Shown one piece after another: positions 1-5,371 of a stretch of DNA of 5,371 nucleotides. A program made the position numbers and the translations under genes. The notes under the pieces were generated by a model. That model was not told the origin of the DNA and ran no database searches. It saw only the letters and a list, made by a program, of their open reading frames with translations. How positions within the stretch are numbered: the stretch's first letter is position 1; each line of letters opens with the position of its first letter. This DNA is from Desulfuromusa sp. (lineage in GTDB: Bacteria; Desulfobacterota; Desulfuromonadia; Desulfuromonadales; Geopsychrobacteraceae), in the NCBI GenBank assembly GCA_029934095.1, contig JAOZMV010000120.1, positions 1 to 5,371 of the forward strand, in the 5' to 3' direction.

Positions 1-769
1 TCCACTCCATAGCTGTAACCCGATCCGATACCTTTTTCATCTGTTCCAGAATCCAGGCGGTGTAAAAATCTATGACTAATACCTTGCCGGTTCGCCTACA
101 GGCATTGGATGCCGAGATAATGCGATCAATGTTCTGTGAAGACGAAATCAGGAACGAGATATTCTGTTGCTGTTTAAGCACATCAACGATCGCCTTCTCT
201 ACATCGTCTTCAGTCTTAAACTCACCAAGCCCCCTGCGCATCATGGTCCCTTCAAGGAACATTGCATCAATATTTTGCGGTGGATTCTTAATCAGATTCT
301 CGAACAGAAATCCTTTACGACCGTGCGCTCTTAAATCACCGCTGTAAAAAACACGGGGCCCTTGCTTACATTCGATAAAAAATGCGTAGGCTTCAGGAGT
401 CGAGTGATCTACTAGATAGGGAGTGACTCGAAAGTCACCGATTTCGACAGGTTCTTTTGGATGGATATAGCGAAAATTGTTTTTCGGTAAAGGTTTCTTG
501 AGAAACGGTCTGGGAGCTTCGATCAGCCCCTTGGCGAGTTCACCGACATACACAGGAATGGATGTCGGCAACTCTTCCATCAAACCATAATGATCCTGAT
601 GCGGATGACTGATCAGCAGAGCATCTGCCTTGATTTTCGAAATATCGAGATAGGCAGAACTTTCCGAAAGCGGCAAGCCTGCATCGAGCAGTATGGTTGT
701 ATTCTCTGTTGAAAGCTGGATGCAAGTTCCGCCAATTTCTTTGGAACCACGGTGAATTGTTACTTGCAA
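1..769 (-). CDS. MBL-fold/beta-CASP metallo-hydrolase, RNase J-like (3' end outside window)
   Basis: The product is probably a zinc-dependent phosphodiesterase or nuclease of the RNase J/CPSF-like metallo-beta-lactamase superfamily, acting on RNA or DNA in the cytosol. 256 residues are visible, beginning MQVTIHRGSKEIGG. The metal-binding motif HPHQDH is complete (H55, H57, D59, H60). It is followed by D121-H122-S123, SGDLR with D145, and H149, all in the order expected for the family. An EGT motif lies at 173-175. The part after about residue 185, with SSSQNIDR at 209-216 and VIDFYTAW at 232-239, looks like the start of a beta-CASP domain, which separates nucleic-acid-processing members from small-molecule hydrolases. 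The start is a TTG at 769-767, chosen because GAGGAG (775-780) lies 5 nt upstream and the conserved N-terminus begins there. No in-frame ATG precedes it. The gene lies 22 bp behind the WYL gene and is probably co-transcribed with it. The remaining C-terminal part lies beyond base 1. The fold is secure; the substrate is not known. Confidence 0.85.
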   Translation of the reverse strand, partial: MQVTIHRGSKEIGGTCIQLSTENTTILLDAGLPLSESSAYLDISKIKADALLISHPHQDHYGLMEELPTSIPVYVGELAKGLIEAPRPFLKKPLPKNNFRYIHPKEPVEIGDFRVTPYLVDHSTPEAYAFFIECKQGPRVFYSGDLRAHGRKGFLFENLIKNPPQNIDAMFLEGTMMRRGLGEFKTEDDVEKAIVDVLKQQQNISFLISSSQNIDRIISASNACRRTGKVLVIDFYTAWILEQMKKVSDRVTAMEW

Positions 770-791
770 GGAATCTCCTCTCAATGATTGT

Positions 792-1808
792 TCAGTTGTT
801 GTCTGTTTCGTATTTTTCATTCATTTCCCGACAGGTTTTCGCTATTTTATCTCTGAGTGAAGTTGGCTCAGCCACCTCCACCTGGCTTCCAAACCCAAGA
901 ATCCACCACTGCAACTGCGATGTATCGTGAACATCCGCTTCTAGTAAAACCCGTCCATCTTCTTGCAGCGTTAATCTCTGACTTCCGTTGATCGGCGATT
1001 CTTCAAGATGTCTGGCAATACTTGAATCAAAGAGACACTTCAATGGAATCGTCTCTTCGCTCTGTAGGAAACCGAAATTTCCTTTGTCGATATAGCGTTG
1101 AAGATCAAACTCCTCAGGTCTTTCTGAGGAATACTCAAGTAGTTGAGCTGCCTTGATCCGGTGCAAGGCAATCTGGCGAATATCTTCGTAATCCCAAAAG
1201 GTGCAGACCAGGTAAGCAATATTATCAACGAAGACCAATCCTAGCGGATGAATACGCCCTTCTTGCGCATCTTCCGAACCACGATTGCAATAAGTGATAT
1301 CTATTTGCCTTTCCAGCAACAAACCATCGTAAACATTACTCAAGATAAATGAGTTGACCTCCGGTGGTTCCAAAGTCAGGTGACGTGAGATACGAGCTAT
1401 TTTTTTCGGCCACTTTGCCAGACCGCCCCTATTTTGCTCACTGAGAACAGCGCCAGCTCTTTTACTGTAGGGTTTAAGGAAATGAAGGCAAGCCCCCGGT
1501 AGCATGTTGCTCAGATGGAGATCGACCATCTTGAAAGCCAACGCCGCATGTGGATCCATTCCGGGGACACCGAATGACGGAGCATTATCCATCCATTTCC
1601 ATCCGGAAATACGTTCTTCATCGCACTGCAGGGGAAAATGACGGGAAAGCTCCTTTAGGTCCCTCTGAACCGTCCTCAAAGAGACATCGTGCCCAGCTCC
1701 CTGTAAGACGTCCTGGAAGTGTTTAGTTCCCCGTTTAATCCTATGCGACATATTGTTTAGCAACGTCCATTGCCGTTTTAAAGATTCGTAGTTTTTATTG
1801 CTCCCCAT
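792..1808 (-). CDS. WYL-domain transcriptional regulator with N-terminal helix-turn-helix
   Basis: This is a DNA-binding regulator of the YafY/BrxR/CapW-like WYL family, 338 residues. The N-terminal winged helix-turn-helix spans about residues 8-60, with recognition helix SLRTVQRDLKELS at 43-55, followed by the FPLQCDEE...GWKW segment (58-72) typical of this group. The WYL domain covers about 158-225: IHPLGLVFVDNIAYLV at 186-201, then the RxxxLHRI block at 211-218. The eponymous W-Y-L is A-Y-L here (A198-Y199-L200). The C-terminal WCX domain (about 255-335) contains QWWILGFGSQVEVAEP at 300-315. In characterised relatives the WYL domain senses a ligand, often nucleic acid or nucleotide, and the protein controls its own locus. 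The ATG at 1808 is preferred over an in-frame TTG at 1814, because AAGAGGA (1816-1822) is 7 nt from the ATG and only 1 nt from the TTG. It is the first gene of a leftward pair with the MBL gene and is divergent from the AAA gene, so it is the obvious candidate to control both directions. Confidence 0.92.
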   Translation of the reverse strand: MGSNKNYESLKRQWTLLNNMSHRIKRGTKHFQDVLQGAGHDVSLRTVQRDLKELSRHFPLQCDEERISGWKWMDNAPSFGVPGMDPHAALAFKMVDLHLSNMLPGACLHFLKPYSKRAGAVLSEQNRGGLAKWPKKIARISRHLTLEPPEVNSFILSNVYDGLLLERQIDITYCNRGSEDAQEGRIHPLGLVFVDNIAYLVCTFWDYEDIRQIALHRIKAAQLLEYSSERPEEFDLQRYIDKGNFGFLQSEETIPLKCLFDSSIARHLEESPINGSQRLTLQEDGRVLLEADVHDTSQLQWWILGFGSQVEVAEPTSLRDKIAKTCREMNEKYETDNN

Positions 1809-1830
1809 GACCAAGTCCTCTTCTGCTGCT

Positions 1831-1841
1831 CAAATAATTTG
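1831..1841. promoter_or_regulatory. Palindrome at the predicted WYL start site, candidate operator
   Basis: CAAATAATTTG is a perfect inverted repeat (CAAAT/ATTTG around one central A). It sits 3 bp downstream of the predicted -10 box of the leftward promoter and covers the expected transcription start, where a bound dimeric repressor would block RNA polymerase. WYL regulators commonly bind inverted repeats in their own promoters, so the adjacent WYL protein is the natural candidate. AT-rich palindromes of this size also arise by chance. Confidence 0.4.
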
Positions 1842-1951
1842 TCTCTTATAAAAAAACACAGACGAGTGTCAATTTGTGTCGCTCAACAATATTAGCACCT
1901 TCTAAGTATTTGTCTATTTTTTTAATAATTCAGCAAGAGACCCATTTTGTC
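1838..1951. repeat. Four TTTGT(C/G) motifs at 35-37 bp spacing, candidate operator array
   Basis: TTTGTC or TTTGTG occurs at 1838, 1873, 1909 and 1946, that is at intervals of 35, 36 and 37 bp, filling the divergent region. Flanking bases are partly shared: ATTTGTCTC, ATTTGTGTCGC, ATTTGTCTA and TTTTGTCGC. Two of them belong to loose inverted repeats. In 1864-1884 GAG...CTC encloses the leftward -35 box; in 1937-1953 GAGAC is opposed to GTCGC. This could be a set of half-sites for the WYL regulator. The core is short and the region is AT-rich, so chance is a real alternative. Confidence 0.35.
1845..1872 (-). promoter_or_regulatory. Predicted sigma-70-type promoter for WYL-MBL operon
   Basis: Read on the minus strand, a perfect -35 hexamer TTGACA (1872-1867) is followed after 16 bp by TATAAG (1850-1845), five of six matches to the -10 consensus. 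The spacer is T-rich next to the -10. Transcription would begin near 1837-1839, leaving an untranslated leader of about 30 nt with the AAGAGGA ribosome binding site of the WYL gene. This is prediction from sequence only. Confidence 0.65.
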
Positions 1952-1998
1952 GCGTTCGGAAGGCATATATAGGGACATTACAAGATGGAGGTAATTTT

Positions 1999-4068
1999 AT
2001 GTTGGATCAGTTTGAACAGAATGTATTGCGTGGTTATCTAAAAAACTTTTTCTTTAAAACAACTCCCCCCAAGAAGGCGATGTCGGTCGCATGCGATTGG
2101 CTGGAAGAGAACTTCGAGTTGATCACAGCCCAAGAACCTTCCGAGGATTTTTTCGATCAGTTGTCCCAGTATCAGTCGGCGGTCAAAAATCACTCTGGGG
2201 TTAGATACTGTCAGATGCGCATTCTCTCGGAATTAAAAAGTATTCTCGAATCGGATATCTGTGATCCAAAACTCCCACCTGGGCAGGTTGAAAAAAATCT
2301 GACTTTACTGGGTAAAGAGTTGAAGTTAGATCCGACAGATCAAACACTCTTTGGGCTCATTGCCCGCTATAAAGTCAATATTCAACTTGAAGACCTTGCA
2401 GACAAATTAAGCCGAGAAGGATTTCCTCCACAGATGATCATCTCCTTACTCACCGGCTTGGATCGAAGCGTTATTGGTAAACGACTAAGTGCCGGTCAGC
2501 ACTTGGTTTCCTCCGGGCTAATTCAACTAAAAACCTACAAAGGGAATGATATTACAGATCGCTTTGACTTGCCCGATGCGATTGCAGATGCGCTATTGAA
2601 ATCGAGCGATAATCTAGACTGCTTCCGCACTCATATCCTTGGCACCCCAGTTAGTCCAGAACTCGAATGGGAAGACTTTCTTCATCTGGATGGTATTCCC
2701 GAGAGACTTGCCCTGTTTCTTAAAAAATCGATCCATAAGAATCTTGCGGGCGTCAATATCTTATTGTGGGGTTCTCCAGGAACGGGAAAAACAGAATTCT
2801 GCAAAACCCTCGCTCATAAAATAAAATGCGATCTATATGCTGTCGGTGAAACTGATGACGATGGTGATGAGCCGAGCAGAAAGGAACGGCTTGATGCACT
2901 AGGCCTCGCGCAGAGCCTGCTTCGTTATCAGCAAAAAAACTTTCTGATGTTTGACGAGATGGACGACCTCTTTGAGCGATCTCCTGTTTCGCAATTTTTT
3001 GGTGGTAAATTCAAAGCACCGTCCAAAATTTTTACCAACCGACTCTTTGAAAGTAATCACGTTCCAACCATCTGGATTATCAACGATGTCAACTCCCTAG
3101 ATGAAGCCATCGTTAGGCGTATGTCTTTGGTTGTTGAAATAAAAAGTCCACCACGCAAATCACGGAAGCAAGTTTGGGAAAGAATCATCAACAAGCATGG
3201 AATCAATTTGCCTCCGCAGGACTTCAACGAGATCGTTAATCTTGAGATTTCCCCGGCTGTTTTAGACAATGCGGTCAGATTTGCTCAGGTCACCGGCAAG
3301 GGTCATGAAGATGTTATGTTTGCTTCCCGCGGAATGATCAAAGCTATCAAAGGCAAGTCCAGGCAGGTGAGGAAACAACCATCCTGTTATCGGCCAGAAC
3401 TACTGAATACTGATATGGACCTTGATGCTCTTGGACACAGCCTCAGAGCTTCAGAACACAAACAATTTTCTCTTTGTCTTTATGGCCAACCTGGCACCGG
3501 CAAGACCGAATATGTTCGGCAACTTGCCAACCAACTGGGGATGGAAGTGCTGGTTAAAAAATCCTCTGATTTGCTCGGATCCTACGTTGGTGAAACTGAG
3601 AAGGCAATTGCTGCAGCTTTTCAGGAGGCAGTTGATAACGAAAGCTTTCTGGTTTTTGATGAAGCCGATTCTCTGCTCGGTGACCGTCGCCATGCTCTCA
3701 GGGGATGGGAGGTGTCACAAGTTAACGAGATGCTCACTTGGATGGAGTCGCATCCTTATCCCTTTGCATGCACCACAAACCTGATGGATCGCCTGGATCA
3801 AGCCTCGCTGAGACGCTTCACTTTCAAAGTGGGTTTCAATCCTCTAACGGATGCTCAAAATCGTCTTGCCTTTCAAGAATTCTTCGGTATCAACGCCCCG
3901 AAAACTATCGGTAAGCTTTCAAACCTGACCCCCGGGGACTTTATGGTTGTCCGAAACAAAGCCAGAATTATGGGTGTTCTAGGCAAATCGGAAAAGCTTG
4001 TTGAGATGCTTAATTCTGAAAGTTCTGTCAAACAGAGAAATGGTAAGCAGATCGGTTTTGACGTTTAA
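1999..4068 (+). CDS. Tandem AAA+ ATPase (two AAA modules), SpoVK/Cdc48-like group
   Basis: A 689-residue cytosolic protein with two ATPase modules, expected to use ATP hydrolysis to remodel or thread a protein or nucleic-acid partner. Residues 1-225 form a mostly helical N-terminal region with no recognised domain. Module 1 has Walker A GSPGTGKT (258-265), Walker B FLMFDE (315-320), a sensor-1-like N362 and R373-R374. Module 2 has Walker A GQPGTGKT (496-503), the pore-loop-like YVGETEK (529-535), Walker B FLVFDE (550-555), sensor-1 N594 and R605-R606. The C-terminal block LTPGDFMVVRNKARIMG (643-659) is typical of a bacterial two-module AAA family usually annotated only as ATP-binding protein. 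Both active sites look intact. The matching loop of module 1 is replaced by an acidic stretch, GETDDDGDEP (283-292), so the two modules probably differ in function. The ATG is supported by GGAGG 7 nt upstream. The gene diverges from the WYL regulator and is followed 73 bp later by the 153-residue gene. The family is secure; the substrate is unknown. Confidence 0.93.
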   Translation: MLDQFEQNVLRGYLKNFFFKTTPPKKAMSVACDWLEENFELITAQEPSEDFFDQLSQYQSAVKNHSGVRYCQMRILSELKSILESDICDPKLPPGQVEKNLTLLGKELKLDPTDQTLFGLIARYKVNIQLEDLADKLSREGFPPQMIISLLTGLDRSVIGKRLSAGQHLVSSGLIQLKTYKGNDITDRFDLPDAIADALLKSSDNLDCFRTHILGTPVSPELEWEDFLHLDGIPERLALFLKKSIHKNLAGVNILLWGSPGTGKTEFCKTLAHKIKCDLYAVGETDDDGDEPSRKERLDALGLAQSLLRYQQKNFLMFDEMDDLFERSPVSQFFGGKFKAPSKIFTNRLFESNHVPTIWIINDVNSLDEAIVRRMSLVVEIKSPPRKSRKQVWERIINKHGINLPPQDFNEIVNLEISPAVLDNAVRFAQVTGKGHEDVMFASRGMIKAIKGKSRQVRKQPSCYRPELLNTDMDLDALGHSLRASEHKQFSLCLYGQPGTGKTEYVRQLANQLGMEVLVKKSSDLLGSYVGETEKAIAAAFQEAVDNESFLVFDEADSLLGDRRHALRGWEVSQVNEMLTWMESHPYPFACTTNLMDRLDQASLRRFTFKVGFNPLTDAQNRLAFQEFFGINAPKTIGKLSNLTPGDFMVVRNKARIMGVLGKSEKLVEMLNSESSVKQRNGKQIGFDV

Positions 4069-4141
4069 AAGCTCTATCTCCCCCTTTAAAAACTTACTTA
4101 TATGCGTCTTTGACGCCAAGAGAATGAATGGGAAGAGACAG

Positions 4142-4603
4142 ATGTCTACAATTTATTATGGGCATGAAAGAGAGTGGAAACTATCTGCCATCGGCTTTGG
4201 CTACAGGTTGGCAACTGGCAAAAGCCCAATGATTGGAGTTTTTTGGTATCACAAAGGCACCGTCTTCGGGAAAGCTACACATCTAGCAGATGGAGAAAAT
4301 ACAGGATGCAACTTTATCGATAGCCCTGATACTCATACTGATATTTGGGATCAGGATCGATCCATACGAAAAGGTTTCACTGAGCTATACGACATGGATT
4401 ATTTCGAAGTTCCTCGCGGCCGAGTTATGTGGGACTTAAAAGATATTTCTGCAAGGATATTGATGGATTCGTCTCTCTTCAAAAAAGCTGTTCAGCAGAA
4501 GATTTTGCAATTCTTTCATCTTGAAAAAGTCCCTGTATCCTGGGGCCGAGATAACCACTACACAACTAATATTGATGAACTCAGTAAGTTATTTGATTAT
4601 TGA
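4142..4603 (+). CDS. Uncharacterised 153-residue protein downstream of the AAA gene
   Basis: I do not recognise a named domain. The frame begins MSTIYYGHEREWK and is soluble, with no signal peptide or membrane segment. It has a composition suggesting a compact mixed fold rich in aromatic residues: IGVFWYHKGTVFGKA at 31-45, DSPDTHTDIWDQD at 60-72, FEVPRGRVMWD at 88-98 and HYTT at 142-145. Several blocks with clustered Asp, His and Arg look like conserved, possibly catalytic or binding, positions. The ATG at 4142 is preferred because GGAAGAG (4131-4137) lies 4 nt upstream. An in-frame ATG at 4124 would add six residues but has poorer spacing. The frame is open back into the AAA gene, though that overlap looks accidental. 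Same strand and a 73-bp gap with no visible terminator suggest co-transcription with the AAA gene, hence a possible partner, adaptor or effector of it. Confidence 0.75.
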   Translation: MSTIYYGHEREWKLSAIGFGYRLATGKSPMIGVFWYHKGTVFGKATHLADGENTGCNFIDSPDTHTDIWDQDRSIRKGFTELYDMDYFEVPRGRVMWDLKDISARILMDSSLFKKAVQQKILQFFHLEKVPVSWGRDNHYTTNIDELSKLFDY

Positions 4604-4815
4604 GGCTAACAAGTATCGCCCCTTAGTGGAATTTAGCAGCGTTCTCAATAGAGATAAGTTTTGAACTACTACAACTAAAGTCAGCAAAGAAAGTCTGAAG
4701 ATATTCAGGTTTTAAACCTACAGCCTAATAGACTATTGATTAGCTGATCCGCTTTACTTGCGCTGAGTACAAAGGTAGACTTCCTCACTTACTTTATCCT
4801 GAATCCGAGGAAGCT
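4604..4815. other. Gene-free spacer between the cassette and srkA
   Basis: I see no credible gene here on either strand. It also lacks a GC-rich stem with a T-tract that would act as a terminator for the AAA/153-residue transcript. Two small palindromes lie at 4707-4719 and 4727-4737. No confident -35/-10 pair for srkA could be picked. The spacer marks the likely border between the accessory cassette and the conserved chromosomal gene. Confidence 0.6.
4707..4737. repeat. Two adjacent short palindromes upstream of srkA
   Basis: AGGTTTTAAACCT (4707-4719) is a perfect inverted repeat with 6-bp arms around one base. AATAGACTATT (4727-4737) is a second one with 5-bp arms. Their centres are 19 bp apart, near two helical turns. 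One-base loops rule out ordinary RNA hairpins, so protein binding is the more likely use if they have one. Confidence 0.35.
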
Positions 4816-5371
4816 ATGACCGCAGAAACCACGAATCACCCTTTTGACCAGCTCACCCCCGACTTCCTCATGGATGCGGTTGAATCGCAGGGTTATCGCT
4901 GCGATTGTCGGATTTTGACCCTCAACAGCTATGAAAACCGGGTCTACCAGATTGGTATTGAGGATAGCGAACCACTGATTGCCAAGTTCTATCGTCCAGA
5001 ACGGTGGTCCGATGCCCAGATTCTGGAAGAGCACGACTTTACCTTGGACCTGGCAGCACAGGAACTTCCGGTCGTTGCCCCTCTCCGTAACGCAAACAAG
5101 GAAACCCTGCATCAATATCAGGGTTTTCGTTTCAGCCTGTCACCATGCAAAGGTGGCCACTCCCCGGAGCTGGATAATCTGGAACATTTGTTGATTATCG
5201 GCCGGCTTCTCAGTCGCATCCATCTGCTCGGTGCCAGTCGACCATTCCGCGATCGCCCAACACTCGATAGCCATAGCTTTGGCCACGAGTGTGCCACTTT
5301 TATTGCCGAAAAATTCATTCCAGATGACTATCGAGAATCGTACCAATCATTGACCCGTGATCTGCTGCAAC
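4816..5371 (+). CDS. srkA: Stress response kinase A, SrkA/YihE (3' end outside window)
   Basis: In E. coli SrkA is a cytosolic serine/threonine protein kinase of the aminoglycoside-phosphotransferase/choline-kinase fold that counteracts cell death caused by stress and acts in envelope-stress physiology. The visible 185 residues match it in order: TPDFLMDAV (14-22), LNSYENRVYQ (36-45), KFYRPERW with the probable ATP-binding lysine K57 (57-64), QILEEH (68-73), LPVVAPL (84-90), and the QGFRFSLSPCKGG region (102-114). E. coli SrkA has about 328 residues, so roughly 55 percent is seen; the catalytic HGDCH-type loop and the metal-binding Asp lie beyond the right edge. The ATG at 4816 is supported by GAGGAAG (4807-4813) just upstream. 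An N-terminus a few residues different from E. coli is normal. The gene is on the same strand as the AAA pair but 212 bp away and probably independently expressed. It is a conserved chromosomal gene next to the accessory cassette. Confidence 0.95.
   Translation, partial: MTAETTNHPFDQLTPDFLMDAVESQGYRCDCRILTLNSYENRVYQIGIEDSEPLIAKFYRPERWSDAQILEEHDFTLDLAAQELPVVAPLRNANKETLHQYQGFRFSLSPCKGGHSPELDNLEHLLIIGRLLSRIHLLGASRPFRDRPTLDSHSFGHECATFIAEKFIPDDYRESYQSLTRDLLQ

Larger units (their letters stand above)
1809..1998. promoter_or_regulatory. Divergent intergenic regulatory region
   Basis: This AT-rich stretch separates the WYL gene (leftward) from the AAA gene (rightward) and must carry both promoters. 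The leftward promoter is clear and listed separately. For the rightward gene the ribosome binding site is good (GGAGG at 1987-1991, 7 nt before the ATG), but no convincing promoter stands out. TATATA at 1966-1971 could be a -10 box, yet there is no matched -35 at 16-18 bp; the nearest TTGTCG (1947-1952) is only 13 bp away. A weak core promoter would fit a gene that needs activation or is normally off. The region also contains repeated TTTGT(C/G) motifs and short inverted repeats that may be operators. Confidence 0.8.

Noticed and set aside
1809..1814. TTG at 1814 as the WYL start
   Set aside because: The ribosome binding site would be 1 nt from it; the ATG at 1808 has proper 7-nt spacing.
1838..1960. 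The 35-37 bp periodic motif as a small CRISPR array
   Set aside because: The repeated core is only 5-6 bases and the rest of each unit is unrelated, far short of CRISPR repeat length and identity. No cas gene is present.
3422..3784. Plus-strand open frame of 120 codons inside the AAA gene
   Set aside because: It overlaps the second Walker A and B region of the AAA gene in another frame and has no ribosome binding site or family signature.
3998..4141. Upstream extension of the 153-residue gene, overlapping the AAA gene
   Set aside because: The added residues look like a random out-of-frame reading of the AAA 3' end, and no ribosome binding site favours it.
4069..4141. Terminator between the AAA gene and the 153-residue gene
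   Set aside because: There is no stable stem followed by a T-tract, so read-through and co-transcription are more likely.
4750..4800. CpxR-type box upstream of srkA
   Set aside because: TTTAC occurs once near 4753, but the second half-site 5 bp away is missing.
4789..5115. Minus-strand open frame of 108 codons opposite srkA
   Set aside because: It is antisense to a clearly conserved srkA frame, and its translation resembles no protein family.

Overview
This window looks like chromosomal DNA from a gammaproteobacterium. The best evidence is at the right edge, where the reading frame is a clear homologue of the Escherichia coli stress-response kinase SrkA (YihE), with its highly conserved N-terminal blocks. 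Base composition is moderate and the shared AAA and WYL families are common in marine and pseudomonad-like gammaproteobacteria, but the exact genus cannot be read from the sequence.

Layout from left to right. Bases 1-769 hold the 5' part of a minus-strand gene for a metallo-beta-lactamase/beta-CASP hydrolase related to RNase J; it runs off the left edge. Only 22 bp upstream of it, on the same strand, lies a complete WYL-domain transcriptional regulator (792-1808). These two very likely form one leftward operon. A 190-bp AT-rich divergent region (1809-1998) follows. It holds a good sigma-70-type promoter for the leftward operon, a perfect 11-bp palindrome at the expected transcription start, and four TTTGT(C/G) motifs spaced 35-37 bp apart. 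To the right, on the plus strand, are a 689-residue protein with two AAA+ ATPase domains (1999-4068) and a 153-residue protein of unknown family (about 4142-4603). A gene-free stretch (4604-4815) contains two small palindromes and precedes srkA (4816 to the right edge).

Interpretation. The four genes left of srkA look like one self-contained, divergently transcribed cassette: a ligand-sensing WYL regulator, a probable RNase J-like nuclease, an AAA+ motor protein, and an unrecognised partner. WYL regulators of this build (N-terminal helix-turn-helix, WYL, C-terminal WCX) are known to control phage-defence operons (BrxR and CapW are described examples). The nuclease plus ATPase content would fit a defence, nucleic-acid surveillance or RNA-processing role. 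That is inference from gene content and order. Nothing in the sequence proves it, and srkA is probably an unrelated chromosomal neighbour.
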